64,000 bases of DNA from Phaeosaccion multiseriatum (taxonomy: Eukaryota > Ochrophyta, other classes). Every line of letters starts with the position of its first letter. The first letter of the stretch is position 1. Both the position numbers and the translations under genes were made by a program. This document shows positions 34,301 to 49,000 of this stretch, one piece after another. The stretch is taken from assembly GCA_965112735.1 (NCBI GenBank), contig OZ218961.1:2728001-2792000 (forward strand), in the 5' to 3' direction. Below the pieces are notes generated by a model. It searched no databases, had not been told where the DNA came from, and saw only the letters and a program-made list of their open reading frames with translations.

Positions 34301-37300
34301 GGACTGCCTCGGATTGAACAATGAAACAAACTATAGACTTTGCCTACACCTACTACACCTTGTTCTTCGACGAGAGCAGCGGCGCCATTTGGGGAGCAGA
34401 GACAGGGGATGCCCAAACCCTTGCCCTCTCTTCTCACCGAGGCAGAGATGCCCTGCTCAATGTATCGGGCCGGAGAGGGGACGGAGGGCTCAGGTCAGTG
34501 ACGGTGTTGATGGGGGTGGTGGCGCTGCATTCGAGAGTGGAAGAAGGGAGGAGAGGGAGGGAGGGAGGGAGGGAGGGAGGGAGGGAGGGAGGGAGGGAGG
34601 GAGGGAGGGACGGAGGGAGGGACGGAGGGAGGGAGGGAGGGAGGGAGGGAGGGACGGAGGGACGGAGGGAGGGAGGGTGGTGGGTATGCCGCCTCTCGAC
34701 GACTTACCATTTCCGTCCTTATTTACTGTAACTGAAGCACACATTGTCTCCTCTCCTCTACCTCGCTCTCTCTCCCTCTCTCTCTTCCTCGCTCTCTCAC
34801 TCTCTTTCTCTATCTCTATGTATCTCTCTCCCCCATCCCTTCTATATCTCTGCCGGACCGACCATGTTTGTCATTAACACGGCACCCTCCTTCGACACCC
34901 AATCCTGCCTACTTGGCACCCCAACCTTCCCTACCTCATTCATCAGAACCATCGCGGAAGTGGCTGCCACAGTGTTTCAGGAGGAGAAGTGGGAGGGGAC
35001 TCCGGAGCAGCATGCCTCCCTACTAAGGTGATGAGGAGGAGGGGAGAGGAGAGGAGAGGAAAGGGGCGGACCTAAGCATACCTAAGCATACGTAATTCGT
35101 GTGTTTGTGTGGTTGCACTCTTGCCTTTGTTTTCTTCATGCTTACGATAATTTCCTTTGCTTTGCTTTGCTTTGTTTTGCTTTGCTTTGACCCCGGGGGG
35201 GACGCTCTGTTGTTCTGCCGATCGCTCCATCGGGAACACAGACGTCTCTGCGTGGGCAGACCCTTGGTACAGCAAGAGCTGCTCCGAGCCACGAGGGATG
35301 CCTTCGAAGGCCTCGATCAAGACGGGGTGGGAGAGCTTCCCCTCGGTCACGCCAAGGCCCTCGTCAACGGCCTTAGACCCGGGCACGACAAGAGCACCCT
35401 GCTCGACGCACTCGCCAACTTCACCTCCACCATCGGTGGCGAAGATGGGAAGAAGCAAAGAGGCAAGCAAGGAGGGAAGCAAGGACGGAAGCAAGGAGGC
35501 GGCGGCAGGGGGGAGCAAAAGGAGGGCGGTGGGGAGAAGGAGGAGGAGGACGAGGAGGAGGAGGAGGAGGAGGGGTTCGATGGGTCTCGTCGTCGTCGCT
35601 CCTTCTCTTCGACTCGACCTGCCTCGTCCTCCTCGACCTTTGCTCTGCCGGAGTTCTTCGCAGCCTTTGGCTTCGCCTTTGAGAGCAGTGGAGGAGACGC
35701 CAAACCTACCGTATCCACCGCCTTTGCAATGCTGAGGCTCCATGCCACATTGGCAGAGGCAAGGACGGCAGGGGAGACGGTGCTACGCTACTTGGACAAC
35801 GTTCTTACCAGCGTTGGCGACGCTCGGCTGTGGAGAGTCAACTGCAGCAACGATGTGTTCTTCTCTCGGGTGGGCCGCCACAAGGGTGGGGTTGAGCTCA
35901 TGAAGGCCGTGGGCTTTGCCGACGGAATGGTTACACACAACAGCAGCAGCCGAAGCAGTAGCAGTAGCAACAACAAGAGCACCTCGACTATGGGTGGGGG
36001 TGGGGACGGAAACCCTCGGAAAGAATGGATGATCCTGGAGGGTACGGTGGGTGCCAATGGAAAGCCCATTGCCGACATCGGAGAGGAGCAGCGCCGAGTG
36101 CTGAGCACCTGCAGAGCCGAGGTTGAGGCTGAGGTCGTGGCTATGGAGGGGGCCCCAAGCGTGGCCGCAGCTCTCAGAGAGATGCGTGGCAGCACCGGCC
36201 AAGAGGGAGGAGGAGGAGGAGGAGGAGGAGGAGGAGGAGGAGGAGGAGGAGGAGGAGGAGGAGGAGGAGGAGCGGGGGGGGGGGGCTTAAGCGTTGGGGA
36301 TGTGAAAGGGGCCGCGGAGATGGCACTTCAGTACGTGACGAATGTGCTGAGGAACCCTCGGGATGGGAGAATGCATCGTATCCGCATTGCTAATCCCGCT
36401 TTCCACGGAGCCATCGGTCGACATCTGCCCGCTGGCGGCGGGGGCGGAGGTGAGTGAGAGAGAGGGAGAGAGCGAGGGAGGGAAGGAGGGAGAGAGGGAA
36501 ATAGAGAGAGAGGAGGGAGGGAGGCAGGGAGGGAGAGAGGGAGGGAGGGAGGGGTCCTTTCACCCCCCACCCCCATCTAACCTTTGCACCCTCACCCCCT
36601 TGTCTCTTTATGTGTTGCATGTGTGTCTGTCCCTCCCCACCCCCCTCTCTCTGTGTGTGTGTGTATGTGCGTTTCTCTCTCTGTCCCTCCCTCCCCCCCA
36701 ACTCTCTCTCTCTCTCCATGCCTGTGTCTATGTGTGTATCTGTCTACCTCTCCCTGCCCCCCCCCCCCCCTCTCTCTCTCTTATCCAGGTCTACTCATGG
36801 AGGCGTGTGGGTGGAAGGCCCAGGAGAGGGGGGACGTGTTGGTACTGTCACTCAACGGCTCTCCCACGACGATCACAAATGGCACAAATGGCACCACCAC
36901 CACCGTCGAGAATACGCATGGTGGCGATACCGCAGGGGCGTCGTCGTCACCTCTGACGTCCTTCTCGTTCCCAGGTTTGGATGCCGCTGGGGAGGGCTTT
37001 CTGTGGCGGAGGAAGGCGGACCTGGAAGCTGCCATCGACGCACTCGGAAAGGAAATGGCCTTGGCCCACAGCGACGGACGAGGAGGAGGAAGAGGAGGGG
37101 CAAGACGAGGGGAGAGGCACTCGCGCTCGGCCGGGCAAGACTTGGCCGATGCAAGCTTGCTCTCCGGCGGCGGCGGAGGGAAGATGAGTAACGCCAACAT
37201 GCAAGCCATGAGCCTGAAGCAACGAGGAGGAGGAGGAGGAGGAGGAGGAGGAGGAGGAAGAGGAGGGACGCTGGGTGGGCGTACGATAAGCAAGGAGAGG

Positions 37301-40300
37301 CAGCGGCAACAGCACCAGCGCGCCGCCGCAACCATGAGCGCAGCGACAAAGAAGGTGCAGGCCTTCCTCAAGGGCACCACTCGTGCCCAGCGGCTCCAAC
37401 TAGAGCTCATCCGGGCTGCCTTCGACCGCATCGATGTCAACGGAGATGGAACCATCACACCGGAGGAGGTGCGGACGTACTTCCGGGCGAGGGGGCAGGA
37501 CAGCAGCGAGCGTCGCGCGGCCAAGTGGATACGCGAGAGAGATATGACTCAGGACGGCGTGGTGGGCTTTGAGGAGTTTTGTGCGTCTTTCCAGGCCCTC
37601 ATACCCCCTGAGACGAAGGGATGGCTCGCAGCAGACAAGAGCATGACCGGGGCTGCCATTGCAGAGGCCACCAAAGGCCGGGCAGGAGCAGGAGCGGGAC
37701 AGGCAGATAGCAGTGCACGGCGTGGCAGTGGAAGAGGCGGCGGTGCCAGGAAGGAGAGCATCGCAGCCATGCTCTCCGGCGGCGGCGGTGGTAACGGTAG
37801 TAACGGCAGTGCGAGTGGCTGTGGTGTGTCGGAGGTGACGGCCGCCTTTGGAGCCCTTCGCCTCTGCACGACCATCGAGGAGGCCCAAGTGGCACTGGAG
37901 TGGTGCGTGGACTTTATTCAACGCATCCTCAACGCGCCAGGCAACTCCTCCTACTGGCAGTTGCTCCTCACCTCGCCGGACTTTGACCAGGCCGTAGGCA
38001 GGCACTTGGGTGGAGTGTCGCTAATGGAAGCCTGTGGCTTCGGTCTCGAGTCACAGGGGACAGTGTTGGCGCTTCGGGACCAGAGAGGTACGCGGTGGGA
38101 GGATGCCCGTGTGCCTCTAGATGTCTTGGCGCAGCTCAAGGGGGCGCAGCAGCAGCTCCTAGGCCATGTGCGCGGATTGGAATACCCCGCCATTAGTGAT
38201 GTGGCCGCGGTGTCTAGCGCGGTGGGTCTCCTCGGGGCAAGAGGAAGAGCAGGAGGAGGAGGAGGAGGAGCAGCAGCAGCTGCAGGTCCATCGGCCTATG
38301 TGAAGTGTATCCAGCTCATCGTTCGCTACTTGCAGAACGTGGTTGGGCACCCCACAGACCCCAAGTATCGACACATCAGCAGCACCAATGGGCCCTTTCG
38401 ATCGTGCGTGGCCTCCCTCCCCGGGGGAGTGGAGCTCATGGTCGGGCTTGGCTTTCGAGAGACGGCGGATGGAGGAATGACGCTGCCGCGGACGGTCTGT
38501 CTGGAGCGGCTTGCGGCGCGTTTGCTTGAGTTAGAGGCGGGTCTACCGTGGCTGCAGAGTCGAGCCGAGGCGGAGGCGGCGGCTGCTGTATCACCAACTG
38601 CTGGGGCTGCTGGAGGTGCCGGGGCTACTCATCAAGCCAAAGGGAGAAGGGGGGTTGGCGGTATAGCTGGCGTGGGTGGTAAGGACAAGGGAGCGGCTGC
38701 TGCTACTACTGCTTCTTCTGCTGGCGCGGAAGAGGGCAAGGAGGATAAGGAGAAGCAGCAGCAACAGTTGGTGATACAGGAGAGAAGGGAGAAGGCCAAG
38801 GTGGCGGCCGCGGTAAAGGAGGCGCTGACGAGGGAGCAGAAGGTTCGCAAGAAGGTTGAGGCCAAGCTCGAGCAGAGCACAAGGGCGGCGCACCTCCTTG
38901 AGGAGAAGGTTACCGAGTTGAGACATCGCGGAGGCCTCACGCTGCCCATGAACGATGCTGCCACCATTGCCCGCATGAGCGCTCAGGAGAGGGCAAAGGT
39001 GGGGAAGTTGGCGACGACCCTCGGACTCGACTTGTCCAACGTACCTGTGGCCATGACCACCCTGCTTCAGGAGAAGCAATTGGTGGCACAGCAGCAACAA
39101 GGGGAGGCTTTTGGGGGAGGTGCAGCCTCCGGCGGCAGCGGTGGCGGCTTCCGTTCTACTGCTTCCGCTGCTGCTGCTGCTGCTGCTTCCTCTTTGGGGG
39201 GAGGCAGAGCTTTAGCGAATGGTGCCAGAGGAGGAGGCGTAGGAGGGGGAGGGAGAGCATCGGCAGGCAAAGGCGCGGCCGTCCTCTCTACTATGGTCTT
39301 GGCGGGGTGCACTCACCTGCCCGTGGAGGGTGTGGCTGGGAGGGGCAAAGGAGAGGCAGTTGGTGGTGCAGTTGGTAGTATGCCCTTCAAGGTTGGCAGC
39401 AAGATTCGGATCGGCAGCGGGCTTGCTCCACCCGCCGCGGAGGAGCGCTTCGTCACTGGCTATGCAGGACCGGGGGGTACCACTACTGCCTCTCATGCGG
39501 TCGTACCACCAACTGCTGATGCTGATGGATCACCAACTGCTCCAGCGGCTGTGCTGGTGTTGGACCGTCCTCTGGAGCAGCCCCATCACGGAGCGGGTGA
39601 GATGGTGGCGATCGTCAAGGCCACGAAGATGGAGATGAAACGCTTCAGACACCGTCTCATGCACAGCACCATTCAGGACGAATTTGTGCTACCCATGGTG
39701 GCAGTAGCGTGTGCAGAGGGAGAGAAGGTGGTCGTCGCCAGAGCGGCACAGGCGCATTACCAACGTAGGCACGTCCCCACTTTCGTCTACAGCGCGACGC
39801 CTGTCTTTCGCCAGCGGCTGCAAGGCTGCCCAGCGACAGCGGCAGCCAATGGTATGGGAGGAGGAGGAGTAGGGGGAGATCACAATGCGGCCCAGAGGGT
39901 GGTGGCGCTTCCATCACTCGGGCGACTGCTCACCTTGGACGCCCGAGGGGGGCGCGGCAGTCGTATGGGTGGCATCAGCGGCAGGATCACAGCTGGCTGT
40001 GGAGTACCATCCTTCGTGGTGCTTGATGAGGGCTTCCCCCTCGCCGATCTGTGGCGCTTCTTTGCACGTCTCGACGTGGACGGAGGCGGCAGTGTGGATG
40101 CACTCGAACTCGTCAGCGCCCTCCGGCAGGACCCACTCATGGCCACTCTGCTCTGCTCAGGCACGGGACGGGACGCCACGTCTTCCTTTGCGTGTGGTGG
40201 TGGTGCAGTTGGTGATACAGCGGCGGCGGCAGCAGCAGCAGCAGGGCTGTTTGGGGCTATGGATGCGGATGGCAGTGGAAGCGTCTCGTGGGACGAGTTC

Positions 40301-43300
40301 CATTCCTTCTTCCGCCCTGCCACACTGCGCCGTATCACCAACGGCAGCAGCACCGCGTCCATCACCTATGCCACCCCGCGCCGTGATGAGAACGAGTTGG
40401 AGTCGGATAGAAATAGAAACACGCCAACAACAACAACAAGAGAGACAGGAGGAGGAGTGAGGCCGGCAGACCGTTACCTCCGGACGCTTCCCTGGGCGGC
40501 GGGGCTATCGGACAGAGAGCTTGTGGTGTTACGCAAGGTGTTCGACACGTTCGACACGTCGGGAGATGGCAAGGTGTCCCCAGAGGAGCTGCGGCAGCTT
40601 TGTGCAGAGCTTGACGGGACGGCGCTTGACCTCGAGGGGGAGGATGTTGCCGCTCTCACCACTTCAACGGCAACATCGACGTCAACTGCAACTTCAACTT
40701 CAACTTCAACTTCAGCTGGGGTGGTGCAGAAGCGACGGAGCATGGAGGGGGAGGTTGAGACGATGGTCTCTTTTGAGGCATTCGTGCGTCTGAGATGCGC
40801 CAATGGAAGCGGCGCTTGGCGATTCGCCGCTCTTCCCCTCCTGAGAAGGGCCTTTGCCACGGCTGCTGGAAAGGCGGCAGCGGCTGCAGCATCATCTACT
40901 GATACCACTGCTGCTACGACTGCTATCACTGCCACTTCTGCCACCACAACTGCCTCAACTTGCACCCCTCGGCCGTCAGCTGCCATCGTGGTGAGTCGAA
41001 ACGCCCTCCTTGAGGTGGCCTTTGCGGATGCAGAGCTTCGTCCCTTCCTCAACCGACACGTGGCGGCGTCGAGTACAGGGGGGCAGGCGGGGAGGGCGGC
41101 AGTAACAACCACGACGACGACGACCAGTACCAACACCGTAGCCCGTCTCCTACGCTCACTGGGTAGTGATGGAGGAGGGGGAGGAGGGGCTGGAGACGAT
41201 GGCGATGTGGCGGTGGATTGGTGGCAGGTTGAGGCCATACTCTTTCCCCAGGCGCCCCCACACGCCATCTTCCGCAAGCCTCCCAGCTTCATCACCATCA
41301 ACGGCGGCAGCAGCAGCAGCATCCGCGAGAGCAACCTCAATAGCAACAGCAACAGCAAGAGCATCAGTGGTGGTGATGGTGGTGGTGGAGCTGGTGGTGG
41401 AGGAGGTGACGAGAGCAACGAAGTGTACGAGGTGGAGGTGGACCCCTCGGGTCAGCGTCTGTACCTGCTCATGCGGGACGGCGGGCTCTGCGTGTGGGAC
41501 GCCGTGATGATGCGCCCTCTGCAGCAGCGGCAGCAGCTCATCACGCACGACCCCACCCCTACTGTCAGCTCCGCTTGCTCTACCACCAGTTGTGCCACTG
41601 CGTCTGCTGGCAATGGGGAAGCGGCCGTAGCAGCAGCAGCAGCAGAAGGCTCGATCGCTGCTTCCTCCCTCTTGTTCAACATTGAGACGCAAGCCACGCA
41701 CCGCCAATGGCGTAGATCAGTGGGCTTCGACAACACAGATGGCAGCAGCAGCAGCAGCAGCAGCAGCAATGGAGCACCACATCGCCCGCCTCCCATGAGC
41801 AAAGCTGACGCTCTTCTGGTGAGCAAGGGTTATGCGCGACTGCTTCTCGGCCTCCGTCCCCACTGCAGAGTGCTGCGAGCGGTGCCCTCCGCTGGCCTGC
41901 TCCTGGTCAATACTTCAGCTGGCGACGGCTGCATGCGATATCATGAGCCGTTGGTGCTTCGGAGGCTGTGCCGGGTGAAGCTTCAGCTGCCTGCCAGCCC
42001 GCATTTCGACCCAGGTGAGTGGGAGGAGGAGAGAGAGGAGGAGGAGACGGAGAAGGAGGAGGAGGAAAGCGCCTTCACTCACACAAGAAGCTGAAACTCC
42101 GACTACCTCTCTTGCTCCAATCATCTCTGAATGGCATGATTCGTACCGCGCCCCCCCCTTATTTGTTACAAGACTATATACTATCGGGAGAGTGAGAGCT
42201 AAACCTACAGGAGGGTATGGGGCTATTCCTGACAGTGTCGTGTGCGACATGTACTCAGCCAAAAGCCTTACACTACCCCTCCACCCCCCCCTCTCTCGCC
42301 CCCTCTCTCCTTCTCTCTCCCTCAAAGGCCTCTTTGACTTGGGAGGCAACTCAGACGGCGTCTCTGCCGCTCGGGTGGCAAAAGCAGAGGCACGGGGGTC
42401 GACGAGCGCCTCGGCAGTGAGGGACTTTGCTTATGTGCCTCACGCACAGCTTATACTCGCACTAGTCTCCGGCAAGGGGCAGGTACGGAAGGACGGCAAG
42501 GGGGAGGGAGGGGAAGGAGATTGTATAGCTGACACACCCCCGTAGAACTGATACCCTTTCATCTGACACACCCCCGTAGAACTGATACCCTTTCATCTGA
42601 CACACCCCCGTATAACTGATACCCTTCCTCTCTGTCTCTGTGTGTCTCTCTCTCTCTTCTTTTCTCGCTCTGTGCATGTGTGTGTGTGGGTGAATCTCTC
42701 TCCATCACGCTCTCACTCTCTCTCCACTCAACAGGTGCTTGGGCTGTGTGGTACGACCGGTTTCCTCCTTGCGAGCTTCGCTGGGCATCAAAGTCCCACC
42801 ACCACCCTGCTGTACGAGCCCGCGTATCACCACCTCGTCACGGGCGACACAGATGGCGACATCCGCTTGTGGGAGGTGGGTATGGCCTCCCCCGCCCTCT
42901 GTGCTCTCGCCAAATGGAGAGAGGCTCTCTGCGGAGGAGGAGGAGGAGGAGGAGGAGGAGGAGGAGGAGGAGGAGGAGGAGGAGGAGGAGGAGGAGGAGG
43001 AGGAGGAGGAGGAGGAGGAGGAGGAGGAGGGGTGGATGATGGTGAAGGTCATAGTCAATCTCGAGCAGGAGCAGCAGGAGCAGCAGGAGCAGCAGCAGGA
43101 GCAGCGCCGCCACAGATGGCGATGGCGAATAGACTCACACGTGTTATGCGCCTGCTCTACCCGGCCATGTTAAGGCAGGCTCAGCAGCAGGACAGTAGTA
43201 GCAGCAGGAGGGGCGGGCTCACAGGCTGGCAGCTCGGCACCGTGAGCGCCGTTCTGCATCGAAAAGATGCGTGGGGGGATGACAACAACAACAGCAGCGG

Positions 43301-45971
43301 CAGCAGCAGCAGCAGCGGGCTCGATGGCAGCTTGCCCCACCGCCACGCAAACACCCATGCCCACGGCCGTGGGCCCCATCAACAACTCGTGGTGGAGGTA
43401 GAGTACGAGGACGGGAGGGTGGAGCTCGGGGTGAAGCCTCATGAACTTCGGAGGCCTATCGAGGCGGAGAGGCATTCCTCCCTCGGACCCCTCTGGACCG
43501 CCAAGGCTGTCTCTCCGGAGAAGGGGGCTAAAGTAGCGGTATTTCGCCGCAAGGGAGGGTCAGGGCCCGAGTCCTCGGAGCTAGAGGAGGTGGTGAAGCG
43601 TCTGTTCGACCGTTTCGATGAGGATGGCAGTGGACAGATAGACATGGGAGAGTTCATCGATGCCCTCAGGGAAGTGAGAGATACAGGAAGTCTGTCATCA
43701 TCACCATCAACACCATCAACACCATCAACACTGGCATCGCGATCGGCGTCGGCAGGGTGGGAGGACGAGCAAGAGCGAGCGCAGGAGAGAGCGGGCGGCC
43801 GACGAGGAGAAGGGATGCGGGGGGAAGTGTCCGACCCCAACGAGCGGCTGGAGCTCTCGCTGGTCGAGGACAGCGAGCTCAGGCTGCTTGCCTCCTCCTT
43901 CGACCTCGATGGGGACGGGATGGTGTCGTACCTTGAGTTCACAAGGGCGATGGCAGCGGCTCGGAGCAGGCCGGAGGCAGAGGAGCGGCATCGTCGAGAC
44001 ACAGAGGAGAAGGTCAGAAAACTCGTGTTGGAGGCAGCCACGATCGTCGCCGCTGCCGCTGCTGCTGCTGCTTCTGTATCACCAACTGCTGGTGGTGAGG
44101 GGAGGTCGGCCCTGCTGGGCAGCATGGGCAGCGGCAAGAAGGCCATGGCCTCTGCGGCTCGACTGCTGCGCTGTATGGTGCCATCCAAGCGCATCCTTCG
44201 TGGCCACACCAAAGCCATCACTGCGCTGCGCTACATGCCCGTCTCCATGCTGCTGGTGTCTGCTTCTGAAGGCTCTCCCCGAGCCAGAGGAGGAGAAGGA
44301 GGAGGAGGAGGAGGAGGAGGAGGAGGAGGAGGAGGGGGATCCCTGCGAGTGTGGGATCCCTGCGCGAAGCCTCACCGCCTCGTCCACCCTGGGGGTACTG
44401 CCCACCTTCGAGAGTGGCCGGGCTACTACCTCCCCTCCGCAGAGCAGTGGACGGAGCAGGGCAAGGCCTACGGATGCGTCATGACCATCCCCCTGCTGCC
44501 ACCCTCTGCCTCTGCCTCTGCCTCTGCTACTGCTTCGACTGCTGCTGCTGCTACTGCTGCTTCTGCCTCTGGCGCTGGCGCTGCGGGGGTAACCCCCTTG
44601 GGTACAGGCATGGAAGGAGGATGGACCTCGTCGGCTGCTTGCGTCATCGCTTCCAGCAGCGGTGGAGGAAGTGGCGGTGGTGTTGGTGGCGGTGGTGATG
44701 TTGACGACTTGTTGGGCCCGCGGCGATGGGCTACCGCAGTGAGCATGGAGGCAATGGTGCTTTCGGGGCAGAGCGTGAGTGCGCGCGTGATCTGCCGCCC
44801 CGAGGGGGCCGATACAGCGCGGGCCATGGACCAGGATGGGGCCAAAGAGCAGCGGAGCCATCAACGAGCAGCAGGGGGAGGAGGAGGAGGAGGAGGAGGA
44901 GGAGGAGGGGATGGCAGCCGAGGGTTCTTGTATCTGCTGGACGACGGCACCGTGCTCACTCTGCCCACCGAGGAGGGCTTCCACAGTCGCTATGTCACGC
45001 TCAGCGATGCGGCGTTCTTTGAGGTATACGGAGGAGGAGTAGGAGGAGGAGGAGGAGGAGGAGGAGGAGGAGGAGGAGGAGGAGGAGGAGGAGGAGCGGG
45101 GGGAAGCTCGCCTCAGCGGGCATTGCTGCTGCGGAAGATCTTTGAACGCCGCAGCCGAGTGGTCCGAGTTGGATACACGTCTTACTCCTGGCACCTCGGC
45201 GTCAATGTGGTGGAGCTTGGGTCACAAATTGGGGCTGGCGATACACTCGGAGGGAGGGCCACGCAAGGGAGGGGCCGAGGGCGAGGGTGCGAGGATGGAC
45301 TGGTGTACTTAGACGCCCCCGGGGGGCAACAGAACCCGGGGGGGGGCAGTGGCAGCGGCGGCGGCGGCGGCTCTATTCCTTGTGTACTGTTCTACGCCTC
45401 GAGCGATGGGCCTGATGTCGACATCTGCGGGCAGCTTCGACGGACGCAGATGCAGCGACAGAGGCTGGAACCGAGGGGAGGACAAGGAGGAGGAGGAGGA
45501 GGAGGAGGAGGCGCAAGGACGAGGAGAGGAGGAGGAGGAGGAGGAGGAGGGGGAGGTTCGTCGTCAACGGGTATGGTTGTGAGGGTTCATGCTGACGGAA
45601 GCGTAGAGGTGGCGGTGGATGCGACCGGGAAAATCACTCGTGTCTTGAGCGGCATGTGCAGAGTCCTTGGGGGGAGGACAAGGCGACCGACCGATGGGGT
45701 GAGTGGTGGAGCGCCGCTTCAAGTCGGGGCGGCGGTGCGTCTCCTTAGAACCTCATCTGCAGCGGCAGGAGGAGGAGGAGGAGGAGGAGGAGGTGGTGGA
45801 AAGAGTGGTGGTGCTGCTTCTTCATCGTCTTCTTCGTCCTCGGGTACCGTCGTTGGTGGTACAGCTGCGGCCGCCGCTGAGCAGGCACAGGCCACGGAGG
45901 TGCTGTGTGTGGAACTAGTGCGCACAGCCGGCACTCCACATCAGCCGAAGCATCAGCCGTTGGTGATACAG

Positions 45972-46002
<31 letters not shown>

Positions 46003-49000
46003 CCATTCGTGAGCTGGTGTGCTTCGCCATTGGCCGCGTCGGTCTCCGAGTCGAGGCACGCCACTTCGACGCCCCTTTGAGCCCAAGGGTCCAAGGGGCC
46101 GCCCACGAGGCCTTCCTTGCCTCCTGGGCACTGCACATGCAGCTCTTTCGAGGGACTGTGCCCGCTCGACTCACAGCGTCAAGGGGAAGGGCAAGGGCAG
46201 AAACGAACCTTCTCGCCAGGGTAGGGGCGGGGCTTCGGCTGTCTTCGCTGGACCGAGGAGCCAGCCTTGCGAGAGAGCAAGGCGAAGAAGGAGGCGGAGG
46301 AGGAGGAGGAGGAGGAGGAGGAAACGGGGGTCATCGGGGTGGAGTGGCGGATATGGCGATGGCGGGCGCGTTTGAGGCTGCTTCGCTTCTTCCCTCGCGA
46401 TTCCCAGGGGTGTGGACCGGAGTCGAACACGCTCTGTCGGTACTTTTCCGAAACGTTCTGGTGCGCTCTAGCAGTAGTCACATGGGCAGCAGCAGAGCCG
46501 CAAATGGCAGCAGCAGCAGCACCAACGGCAGCAGCACTGCGCTGCTTCTTGGGGGGGGCAGTACCGGACACGGCCTGACCTTTGCGCTCACACCAGATAC
46601 GAGTGTGTCTCGGACGGCCTTGGCGGAAGCACTGCTTGTCGCACTCGGCAGGTCCAACCCTCACCACATTGACCCTGATCGTGCTGCTTTCCTTGCTGCT
46701 GCTGGAGAGAGAGAGGGGCGAGGAGGAGGAGGCCTATCTGGATCTGGATCCAGAGGTGGTGGGCGGCGCAAAAGCAACAAGAAGGGTGGTGTAAGTCAGC
46801 GGGAGGTGGATACCCGTCGTGCACTTGCCCTCTTGGCCGATGGCACTGTACGGCACCCCGCTGTCTCGCACTTCCTACGGGCCGTCGGAAACAGCGCGGC
46901 CGTTACGAGCCGGATCCTCACACCCGCTCGTCCTGGTCAGGGCCTGACACCCGATACTGGTGGTGGCGCTGGTGTTGTGCGCTGGGGGGAGCTGGTGTCT
47001 GCAGCTCATGATGCCCTTCAGATGGAAGGGATGCTTCTTGAGGAGGGTGTCGGGCTACTCTACCGGTTCCGACAGCTTCCTCCAAGGGCCGTTTCGGTGG
47101 AGGACGTGGTGCAGACAGCGCTTACGAAGGTGCCTTCCGTGGCGGTGAGAGTACTAGGATCATGTCCAGGGAGGTTGTCACGCTCACCAGCACCACCATC
47201 AGCAGTTGGTGATACAGCAACAGCAGCAGCGGGAGCAGGAGGAGGAGGAGGAGGAGGAGGAGGAGGAGATCAGGTGCGGGCGCCGTCCACCATTGCCTGC
47301 ACGCTTGTCGCGTCAGAGTTCGTCTCTCTCGCCAAGACATTCGACCCCCTCGGGCAGGTAACGCGATCCTTCCACAGCCTGGACGGGGCGCTGTCACATC
47401 TGTGGGGTATCACTAACTCGGCAGGGAGCCATCGAGGAGGAGCAAGTGGTGGTGGCGGTGGTGGACGAGGAGGAGGAGGGGGAGGAGGAGGTGGTGGAGG
47501 AGCTTCCTCCGCTCTCCCTCTGGAGCACTACGCTCTCATGCAGCGGTGCGCCAAGTGGTCGGCCGCTCTGGAGAGACTCTCTCCTCTGCTGGCAGAGGCC
47601 AAGCGCAGGGCTGCAGCGAGGGGCATGCAACTGCTTCTACAGCAGCCGAGTGAGGACCTGGCCGGCCTTGATGGTGGAAGAAGGAAAAACGACGACCCGG
47701 AAGCTAGAGCTGGTGGTGGTGGTGGTGGTGGTGGTGGTGGTGATGCTCCTGCAGCTGAGAGTAGTGCGGGAGGGGTACCTTCTACCCCTCCTGTGGAGAT
47801 GACAGGTGCCGAGATGCTCAGCGCAGCTCAGGCAGTGGGCCTGGCAGCCACGAGGAACGTCGAGGAGGGTGCCGATGGAAGCACAGGAAGGGCCCGGCTC
47901 AAGTCTGCACGTGTGCTTCGGACCAGTCCTATAGCGGAGCGGGCTGGTGGCGAGGAGGGCCTCCGAGCCTATGAAGGCGTCGGGTATCCGTCCCGGGTAC
48001 CCTCTGTATCTTCGACGTCCTTCCAAAGCGACCCGAACGAGCAAACGATTGCCATTGTCGAAGTGGCGTTTGACCGTACGCGTCAAGTGTGTAACGCACG
48101 CGACGGCCTCACTACCTTCGGCGAGCAAGTAGGACGTATGGCGATGCTTCTTGCCGTGCCCGCGTTGCGAAACTTTGCCCATCTTGCCTGCGTCCACCCT
48201 GACGTTCGAGTGGATGATGCGGATGCTCATGCTGATACCGCGGCGGCAGTTGGTGGAGCAGTTGGTGATACAGCTGGCATGTTCGTGGCATTCGAGCGCC
48301 TAGAGGGGTGGCTCAGCCTAAGACAGGTGGTGGAGCAGAGAGGTACCCTGGCGTCGTACAGACGACCCGGCGTGCAGCTGCTGCGGCTGTGGGGAAGGCA
48401 GCTGATGGAGCTTTTCAAGCACCTTCACGCGCACTCGGTGGTGGTGAGGGATGTGCGGCCGGAAACCATTTTCGTGAGCCCCGATGGCTCCACATTGAAG
48501 CTGGTGTGGGCGCCTCACTTGGCTGTGCTAGGCCAAGACGGGAAGACAAGCCCTGGCGACGCTTGTGATCTGGATCGCAACCTCTTCGCCACGGACAGTG
48601 CCCTGACCCCTCCCGAGGCCTTCTGCGGAGGAGGCGGAGGAGGAAGCGAGTGCGATATGGCTGCTGTGGCGTGTCCTAAGTGGGACGTTTGGACGTTGGG
48701 CGTGTTGCTCTTCGAAGTTGCGTTTGGAGTGCCCCCGCCTGCCTATGGAGACGTACTGCGGGCCCATCGACGCGCAAGAGGAGGCGGAGGAGGGGGAGGA
48801 GGGGGAGGAGGAGGAGGAGGAGGAGGAGGAGGAGGAGGAGGAGGAGGAGACGGACGAGGCACAACGAAGGGTGTCAGCCACGCTAACAGCATAGGGCGTG
48901 ACGCTGCTGCCGCTGCTACTGCTGCTGTATCACCAACTGGTGGTGGTGGGGTTGAGGAGATCCCACCCTGGCTTCAAGTGTCCCACTTTGACTTCCTCAG

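Larger units (their letters stand above)
32580..35460 (+). other. EF-hand-like helical region of the giant protein
   Basis: Helix-loop-helix pairs occur at about 32610-32860 (MLRLRDAFVQSDVDDVGDLD and later GFTDFVKAFAWVF), 33170-33914 (across an intron: SKVERVFERR, then LRGAFLDLDHDISPAQLKAW) and 35265-35440 (LRATRDAFEGLDQDGVGELP). Several loops lack the full set of acidic ligands, so only some are likely to bind calcium. The exons at 33800, 34337 and 34947 are short and bounded by repeat-filled introns. Confidence 0.6.

Noticed and set aside
42739-43173. Poly-Glu and poly-Arg frames over the (GGA)n tracts
   Set aside because: They are other-frame readings of poly-glycine runs inside an open frame with domains on both sides.
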